The translations under genes and the position numbers were made by a program. Below, piece by piece: positions 58,820 through 64,000 of a stretch of DNA of 64,000 nucleotides. Source of the stretch: Methylocaldum marinum (GTDB lineage Bacteria > Pseudomonadota > Gammaproteobacteria > Methylococcales > Methylococcaceae); assembly GCF_003584645.1 (NCBI RefSeq), contig NZ_AP017928.1, positions 3,758,395-3,822,394 of the forward strand, given 5' to 3'. The notes beneath the pieces were generated by a model. The model did not search any database and was not told where the DNA came from. It worked only from the letters and a program-made list of their open reading frames with translations. The number at the start of each line of letters is the position of its first letter. Position 1 is the first letter of the stretch.

Positions 58820-59222
58820 GCAACATCGTCCCTGTCTTGATCCGCGCTTTTCCCCGGCGCGCGGCGTTCCTGTTTCGATTAATGAGACTCCCGGCCCGGT
58901 CAGGAGTTGCACGGGAACCCCGGAGCCGCCCCCCGCCCTATCGCCGATAGCGGGCATTTGTCCGCAAACCGGGCCGGTCCGCGGCCGATTCCGGGGACGG
59001 ACGGGCAATACCGCTCGATCGACGGACTCGGACCGGCAAAAAGGGGAATATTTCACTGAATTGAGTATTTCGAGCGGGTAACTTGAGTCCCGCGCCGTCA
59101 GGAGCACCGTAGGAACATCAGCCTGGCTTGATCCGAAGGAGCACTATGAAGCTTTCCATTCCGCGTCTTCCGAAAATTCCCGGCACGCCGGCCCGGAATA
59201 ATCGAAGCAAACGAGAAGAACC
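58820..59222. other. Intergenic region upstream of the propeller gene
   Basis: About 400 bases between divergent genes. No REP and no supported gene. It should carry promoters in both directions, but none is clear. Confidence 0.4.
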
Positions 59223-59474
59223 ATGACGCATACCGCTCAAAAAGGCCATGCCAGGTGTTCATCCAAATGTTGCCTTATCGGCATATCGGTGAGCATCACG
59301 ATCTTCGCCTCGATCGTGGCGCTGGCGCTGTTCATTTTCATGCCGCAGGGCGGATTCGAAGCATCGGCGCGGATAAAAGGACGTTCGAACACGGGCAAGG
59401 TCGTGAACGCAACAGGCATCGATAACCCGGCAAAAGCCGACCTTTCGGAAACGCCGGAACCGGAAAAAGACTGA
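59223..59474 (+). CDS. Small single-pass membrane protein, unknown function
   Basis: 83 residues. An N-terminal Cys cluster (HARCSSKCCLIG) borders one hydrophobic helix (ISVSITIFASIVALALFIFMP), followed by a hydrophilic tail (ASARIKGRSNTGKV, then ETPEPEKD). GAGAAGAACC before the ATG is a weak ribosome site. A 199-residue minus-strand frame over the same DNA is Arg/Ser-rich and lacks domain features, so I regard it as the shadow. The Cys cluster next to a membrane helix could be a palmitoyl-like or metal site, but this is speculative. Confidence 0.5.
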   Translation: MTHTAQKGHARCSSKCCLIGISVSITIFASIVALALFIFMPQGGFEASARIKGRSNTGKVVNATGIDNPAKADLSETPEPEKD

Positions 59475-59828
59475 ATTCCGGTAACGGGTGCGAGGGCAAG
59501 CGTCGCGAACGGCCCGAGCACGAGCCGGGTCGAAGGAGAGCCCGGGACCCGGGGCGTACCGGAATCCATGCGGAGTCCGGCGCCTCCGCGACGCCGCGTT
59601 CCGCCTGGACCAGGGACGGCAAACGCAAGCGAAGTTTCATCCGAACGCTTTCCGCTTCGGACACGCGATGACACCTCCATGACGGCTCTTGGGGACCGAA
59701 CTTCAGCACCGGTCTTTTTTTTGAAGCCCGGGGACCGAATTTGAACTAGAATTAGCTTCCGTCGTCGTCGCCTTCTCTCTCGAGCCGCGAATACGACGGC
59801 AAAGATCGATAGTCTTCCTTTCCTTGAA

Positions 59829-60506
59829 TTGAACACGGTTGTGTCGAACGAAACGCTTCAAGGGTTGAAAAAGGTCCCGTATTTTTCCGAAATAGCCGAT
59901 GCCGCACTGGCGGAGTTGGCTTCCTGTGCCGCCATAAAGACCTATCCGAAAAATTCGGTCATCATTCGCGAAGGCGATGAGGGCGGAGCGCTGTTCATCA
60001 TCCTTTCCGGGAAAGTGCAGGCTTATCTGAGCAGCGCGAACGGACGCATGGTGATACTTTCGACTCAGGGCTCCGGCTCTTTTTTCGGCGAGTTGTCCTT
60101 GCTGGACAACGAACCCCGTTCCGCGTCGATTACCGCCCTGGAACCCACGATATGCAGCCTGATTCCGCGAGCAGCGTTGAAGGCTTGGCTGAAAGATCAT
60201 CCGGATTGCGCGTTCAGCATCATCCGCAGCCTGACGCAGCGGATTCGCAGTTTGACCGAAAATGTCCGTGGACTGGCGCTGTCGGACGTTTACGGGCGTT
60301 TGGTCAAAGTCCTTTTCGATATGGCCGTCGAGAACGAGAAGGAATGGATCATCCAGGAAAAACCGACCCATCAGGATCTGGCCAATATCATCGGCTGCTC
60401 GCGGGAAATGGTCAGCCGTATCATGAAGGACCTGGAACGCGGCGGTTATCTCTCGGTACTGCGAAAATCCGTGGTCATCCACCGCAAACTGCCCCCTTCG
60501 TGGTGA
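59829..60506 (+). CDS. Crp/Fnr family transcriptional regulator
   Basis: 225 residues from the TTG at 59829. A GTG at 59841 giving MSNETLQGLKK is an equally good start. The cyclic-nucleotide-binding barrel spans about 15-130 (KNSVIIREGDEGGALFIILSGKVQAYLSS, GSFFGELSLLDNEPRSASITAL). A dimer helix leads to a winged HTH (KPTHQDLANIIGCSREMVSRIMKDLERGGYLSV). The FGELSLLDxxPRSAS phosphate-binding cassette is close to that of true CRP-like cAMP binders. No Cys cluster of FNR is present. It may respond to cAMP, perhaps from a cyclase such as the CHASE2 protein at 27.5 kb (inference only). Confidence 0.88.
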   Translation: MNTVVSNETLQGLKKVPYFSEIADAALAELASCAAIKTYPKNSVIIREGDEGGALFIILSGKVQAYLSSANGRMVILSTQGSGSFFGELSLLDNEPRSASITALEPTICSLIPRAALKAWLKDHPDCAFSIIRSLTQRIRSLTENVRGLALSDVYGRLVKVLFDMAVENEKEWIIQEKPTHQDLANIIGCSREMVSRIMKDLERGGYLSVLRKSVVIHRKLPPSW

Positions 60507-60631
60507 AGGAGTCGACGGTTCTTCGTCGACCGCTCCGCTGCAGTTGAGCGTTTTCATCCCGCTCGTACGGTAAAGCAGGCTAGCCGGAAGCCGTTGGCGG
60601 CTTCGGACGGGATGAATCGCCTCTAGTCCTC

Positions 60632-60703
60632 GTAGGTCGGCAATCCCTTGCCGACGCAGACGCTCGACCGGACCGCGGTGTCGGGAAAGGATTCCCGACC
60701 TAC
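60632..60703. repeat. REP pair
   Basis: GTAG-GGCAA palindrome, linker GCAGACGCTCGACCGGACCG, GGGAA palindrome and CTAC. It lies between the Crp-like and antiporter genes (both end here). Confidence 0.93.
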
Positions 60704-60830
60704 CGGGTGCTCGCGTTCCACACAACCGTTTGGAATGTACCTGGAGCCTCAGCTATCACTCGTCCCGGATTCCCGTGCATTTCCTGTCGACCGACACTGC
60801 CGCGCGCTCGGATGCAAGGCGCAACGGCGA

Positions 60831-62264
60831 TCAGAACAGGTCCGCGTTGAGCCAGAAATGGGCGGCGATGCTGCCCGCGTAACCCAGTGCGATTACCGGC
60901 ATCCATTTCAGATGACTCAGGAACGTATAGGCGCCCCGCGTTTGCCCCATGAGCGCGACGCCCGCCGCGGAACCCACCGACAGCAAACTGCCGCCGACCC
61001 CGGCGGTCAAAGTGACCAGTAGCCACTGCCCGGTAGAGATATCGGGGTTCATGGATAGAATTGCGAACATGACCGGAATGTTGTCCACGAAGGCCGAGGC
61101 AATGCCGACCAGGATATTCGCCGGGGTCGCGCCCAATTCGCCATAGAGAAATTGCGATGCGCGGCTCAGATAGCCCAGGAAATCGAGCCCGCCCACGCAC
61201 AGCACCACGCCGTAGAAAAACAGCAGGGTGTCCCATTCGAGCTGCGCCAATTTCTGAAAGATATCGAACCTCTCTTCGCCGGGATGCGCTTCTTCTTCCT
61301 CTTCGCGTCTTTCCATGAGTTCGGTCGGCACCGAGGGTTCTCCGCGGTGGGTAATGTGCAGGAAATAGCCGAAGAACTGAATATAGGTGAGACCGGCCAT
61401 CATGCCAACCGCGGCGGGCAAATGCAGAACGTTGGAGAACACCACGGCGGTGGCGATGGTCAGCAGAAACAAGGCGATGATCCGTTTCGCGCCACGCTTC
61501 ATCTTGGTGACATCCTTGATTTCGGCCGGGCGCGCGACCGGTATCGCGAAATGCATGATCGCCGCGGGCAATACGAAATTGATGACCGAAGGAATGAACA
61601 GGACGAAGAAACCCCAGAAAGTAATCTTATGCTGTTGCCAGACCATCAGCGTCGTAATGTCGCCGAAAGGGCAGAATGCGCCGCCTGCGTTGACGGCGAC
61701 TACGGTGTTGACGCAAGACAATGCGACGAAGCGCGGGTTGTCCTTGCCGACGGCCATGACCACGGCCGTCATCAACATCGCCGTGGTCATATTGTTGGAG
61801 ATCGAGGAGATGAAAAACGCCAGGATCCCGGTGATCCAAAACAAAGAGCGATAGCCGAGACCCTTGCTGACCAGCCATGCCCTGACCGCCTCGAACACCT
61901 GCCGCTCCTCGAGCGCGTTGACGTAAGTGATCGACACGATCAGGAACAGGAGCAGTTCGCCGTAATCCAGCACCAAGGTCCGTACCGCGTCTTCTGCAAG
62001 CCGAGGCTCGCCGTGCTGGTTGTAGACGACGGCAATCGCGGCCCAGATGACCGCCGCGGCCAGCATCATGGGCTTTGATTTCTTGAGTTCGGTGACCTCT
62101 TCCAGGACGACGAAGATATAAGCCAGCACGAACGCCGCGATCGAGAGATAGCCGACCCAATGCCCGGTCAGATCCAAAGCCTGGACTTCCGCCGGACTGG
62201 CCGGAACTGCGAGCGGAAAGACCATCAGTAAAGACGCCAGTGGGACTTTGAGCATCAAACCCAT
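60831..62264 (-). CDS. nhaD: NhaD-type sodium:proton antiporter
   Basis: 477 residues with about twelve membrane helices. An N-terminal signal-like helix (VPLASLLMVFPLAVPASPAEV) precedes LDLTGHWVGYLSIAAFVLAYIFVVLEEVTELKKSKPMMLAAAVIWA, then the NhaD hallmarks FFISSISNNMTTAMLMTAVVMAVG, NAGGAFCPFGDITTLMVWQ and VCVGGLDFLGYLS, and a final SVGSAAGVALMGQTRGAYTFLSHLKWMPVIALGYAGSIAAHFWLN. It exchanges Na+ (or Li+) for H+ across the inner membrane and aids sodium and alkali tolerance. A charged loop (ELMERREEEEEAHPGEERFD) is cytoplasmic. Monocistronic. Confidence 0.92.
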   Translation of the reverse strand: MGLMLKVPLASLLMVFPLAVPASPAEVQALDLTGHWVGYLSIAAFVLAYIFVVLEEVTELKKSKPMMLAAAVIWAAIAVVYNQHGEPRLAEDAVRTLVLDYGELLLFLIVSITYVNALEERQVFEAVRAWLVSKGLGYRSLFWITGILAFFISSISNNMTTAMLMTAVVMAVGKDNPRFVALSCVNTVVAVNAGGAFCPFGDITTLMVWQQHKITFWGFFVLFIPSVINFVLPAAIMHFAIPVARPAEIKDVTKMKRGAKRIIALFLLTIATAVVFSNVLHLPAAVGMMAGLTYIQFFGYFLHITHRGEPSVPTELMERREEEEEAHPGEERFDIFQKLAQLEWDTLLFFYGVVLCVGGLDFLGYLSRASQFLYGELGATPANILVGIASAFVDNIPVMFAILSMNPDISTGQWLLVTLTAGVGGSLLSVGSAAGVALMGQTRGAYTFLSHLKWMPVIALGYAGSIAAHFWLNADLF

Positions 62265-62703
62265 TCGAGAACCTTTTCTTGCGGTGCCAAAAAACAGCTC
62301 CGCCGACTACAGGCAGCGGGCGGAGCAGGGATCGTTCAAGCGGAGAATGGTAGCATTTCCCGCTGTCGAGTCCGAGCACGCCATACATGCTCGCCCCCCA
62401 GGCCGTCCGGTTGCCGATCCGGGTTGAAAAAAGCGGCTATCGGCGGATCACAATACGGGTGTTTTCATCTCGCTCGTACCGCAGAGCAGGCTAGTCGGGA
62501 ATCATTGGCGGCTTCGAGTCTTCGTAGGTCGGCAATCCCTTGCCGACGCAGACGCTCGACCGAGCCGCGCTGTCGGGAAAGGATTCCCGACGGGCTTCAA
62601 TCGCGTTCTTCACAACGTTATGGCATGTACCCGGGCTTTTCGCCGCCACAAGGTTTTCGGCTGGTTCATGGCGCGCGATGGGACAAGCCCCGCACCTAGG
62701 CAA
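62265..62703. other. Intergenic region with one REP pair
   Basis: About 440 bases without a gene. It includes the REP pair at 62524-62591 and a segment (CATCTCGCTCGTACCGCAGA, then GCAGGCTAG) that matches the one upstream of the REP at 60632 (CATCCCGCTCGTACGGTAAA, then GCAGGCTAG). The repeat unit therefore extends beyond the REP by about 80 bases. Confidence 0.6.
62524..62591. repeat. REP pair
   Basis: GTAG-GGCAA palindrome, linker GCAGACGCTCGACCGAGCCG and GGGAA palindrome. Confidence 0.93.
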
Positions 62704-63012
62704 TCAAAAAGAGGTTTCGAAAGGCTTTCGACCCTTTTTCATCATGACCCAGTGACGAAACAGCGAAGCGCTAATCACTCCGGCCAGAATCGACGTGACG
62801 TCCATTCCGATTCCCAGCCAGAAACCGTGGGTGTGGAACGACTCGCCCAGGAGCGAGCGGAGCACCACCTGCATCCAGAGCAGAAAGCCTCCGTAATAGA
62901 TGACGACCCCGCCGATGGCCCACGCCAACGCGGGCAGATTCAACTGTTGGGCGGTCTGATAGAACCAGACCGCTATCGCCAGAATTACGACCATGGACAA
63001 TGCCGCAATCAT
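62704..63012 (-). CDS. Small inner-membrane hypothetical protein
   Basis: 102 residues from the ATG at 63012, chosen for the strong GAGGAG seven bases upstream. The longer frame to 63225 lacks this. Three helices: IAALSMVVILAIAVWFYQTA, ALAWAIGGVVIYYGGFLLWMQVVLRSLL and LGIGMDVTSILAGVISASLF, followed by a basic end (RHWVMMKKGRKPF). The family is not recognised. It is divergent from the cupin gene. Confidence 0.6.
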   Translation of the reverse strand: MIAALSMVVILAIAVWFYQTAQQLNLPALAWAIGGVVIYYGGFLLWMQVVLRSLLGESFHTHGFWLGIGMDVTSILAGVISASLFRHWVMMKKGRKPFETSF

Positions 63013-63247
63013 AGTGTTCTCCTCGTTTTTCCGGCACTTTATCAAACCGGAGTACGGGCGTGAAGAAACCGAAAACGTCGGTAGCGCCGGCCACTGTCGA
63101 AATTCTGAACAACTCGCCCGAGCCTTTACCGGCTGTGGCGCGGAGCGCATTGTTCGCCGTTTTTTCAGAACTTTATCCACAGATTTTGTGGAAAAAGGCG
63201 TTTCGTTAAAATAACCGGCCGGCACCGGCTACCGAGGACGTCCAGGC

Positions 63248-63586
63248 ATGATCAGTTTGTCCGAAGCATCGATGAAGACTTTGCTGGCAGACTTGCCGGA
63301 AGATTTGCCCGAGAAAAAATTCGAAGTTCTGCTGGAAACGCCGAGCTTCCGGCTGGAACGTATTCTGTCGAAGGGGCATGCGACGCCGGAAGGGCAATGG
63401 TACGATCAGGAACGGAACGAATGGGTACTGCTGCTCCGGGGCGAGGCAAGGCTCGAAATCGAGGGGCGGGAAAGCGAGACGCATTTATTACCCGGCGACT
63501 CGCTTTTGCTTCCGGCGCATTGCCGCCATCGCGTAAACTGGACGCCCGACGATAGAATTACCGTGTGGCTGGCCTTGCACTATTAG
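63248..63586 (+). CDS. Cupin domain-containing protein
   Basis: 112 residues. A single cupin barrel reads FRLERILSKGHATPEGQWYDQERNEWVLLLRGEARLEIEGRESETHLLPGDSLLLPAHCRHRVNWTPDDRITVWLALHY. Metal-ligand positions His, Glu (NEWVLLL) and His (HCRHRV) are partly kept. The acidic N-terminal 30 residues (LPEDLPEKKFEVLLETP) are family-typical. Function is unknown beyond a probable metal-binding barrel. Single gene. Confidence 0.85.
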   Translation: MISLSEASMKTLLADLPEDLPEKKFEVLLETPSFRLERILSKGHATPEGQWYDQERNEWVLLLRGEARLEIEGRESETHLLPGDSLLLPAHCRHRVNWTPDDRITVWLALHY

Positions 63587-63628
63587 GGCATTGCCATATC
63601 TGCTCTACGGAATCTCGCGAACGGGTTC

Positions 63629-63919
63629 GTCGGCAAGGGATTGCCGGCCTTGCACCCTATAGGTCGGGAATCCTTTCCCGACGTCGCGGCCCGACCGAGC
63701 GTCTGCGTCGGCAAGGGATTGCCGACCTACGACCGAGCACCCCGTAGGTCGGGAATCCTTTCCCGACGTACACGGTCCGGTCCAGCGTCTGCGTCGGCAA
63801 GGGATTGCCGACCTACAATCGTGCACCTCGTAGGTCGGAAATCCTTTCCCGACGTACACGGTCCGGTCCAGCGTCTGCGTCGGCAAGGGATTGCCGACCT
63901 ACAATCGTGCACCCCGTAG
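63629..63919. repeat. REP array, seven to eight units
   Basis: Alternating GGCAA and GGGAA palindromes with two near-identical 90-bp periods (linkers GTACACGGTCCGGTCCAGCG). The array ends at GTAG (63916-63919), where IS110 copy C begins. Confidence 0.94.
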
Positions 63920-64000
63920 ATACTGTTATCCGGGTCAAGTGCCATGGAGTGCTGGATCGAAGGGTTTTCCGGACTTGAGGACGCCGAAAGCGACCTGGAG
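63920..64000 (-). mobile_element. IS110-family element, copy C (cut by window end)
   Basis: The 81 bases to the window edge match 36773-36853 of copy A base for base as far as I can see, including the right end and the transposase 3' part (stop at 63935, then the minus-strand code for the C-terminal residues [17 protein letters not shown]). The rest lies outside. Confidence 0.92.

Noticed and set aside
59237-59836. 199-residue minus-strand frame over the small membrane protein
   Set aside because: Arg/Ser-rich with no pattern; the opposite strand encodes a plausible membrane peptide.

Overview
The window reads as chromosome of a GC-rich gammaproteobacterium. Core genes of that group are present: minCDE, an mlaA/VacJ lipoprotein, RNase T, monothiol glutaredoxin grxD, ampD, thiC behind a TPP riboswitch, and an nhaD-type antiporter. 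The genus cannot be fixed from the sequence. The dense GTAG-headed REP repeats fit Methylococcales or similar bacteria, but that is only an impression.

Left part (1-11.9 kb): an accessory island in decay, partly AT-rich and free of the REP repeats seen elsewhere. It carries an Ssp-type DNA phosphorothioation operon (sspA, DUF4007/sspB, P-loop ATPase/sspC, all on the minus strand). No sspD is visible. An IS1595-family element with an 8-bp target duplication splits the gene directly after sspC. Further left are a SAM methyltransferase, an HNH nuclease and a broken phosphorothioation-associated methyltransferase with an in-frame TAG. Upstream are a broken WYL regulator, a YbjN-like gene and an ADP-ribosylglycohydrolase. 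A tRNA-Glu(CTC) lies at 12.0 kb with its 3' end facing the island.

Middle (12-30 kb): housekeeping genes (dehydrogenase, grxD, RNase T, mlaA, phosphodiesterase, EamA plus aldo-keto reductase, minCDE, ABC1 kinase, thiC) and a CHASE2 cyclase.

30.9-43.1 kb is the most unusual part. Two copies of a large FecR-TPR-beta-barrel outer-membrane protein are nearly identical for about 2 kb and then diverge in the barrel. Each is followed by small exported proteins. Three of these proteins share a C-terminal four-cysteine tail, C-x(3,4)-C-P-x11-C-[IL]-P-C. A 57-nt element is conserved upstream of three of the genes. I propose a barrel/cargo export or surface-display system. Between the copies sit a RAYT transposase in a REP array and an IS110-family element.

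43-64 kb: amidohydrolase, heparinase-like protein, ampD, a likely lysine-catabolic cluster (saccharopine-dehydrogenase-like enzyme, ALDH7, DUF1338/HglS), a DapA-family aldolase, a secreted S8 protease, a beta-propeller protein, a Crp/Fnr regulator, NhaD and a cupin. REP clusters recur throughout. Three copies of one IS110 element (two complete, one cut by the window end) all sit at the GTAG of a REP. Their upstream region holds a recognisable bridge-RNA candidate whose donor guide matches the element's own junction.
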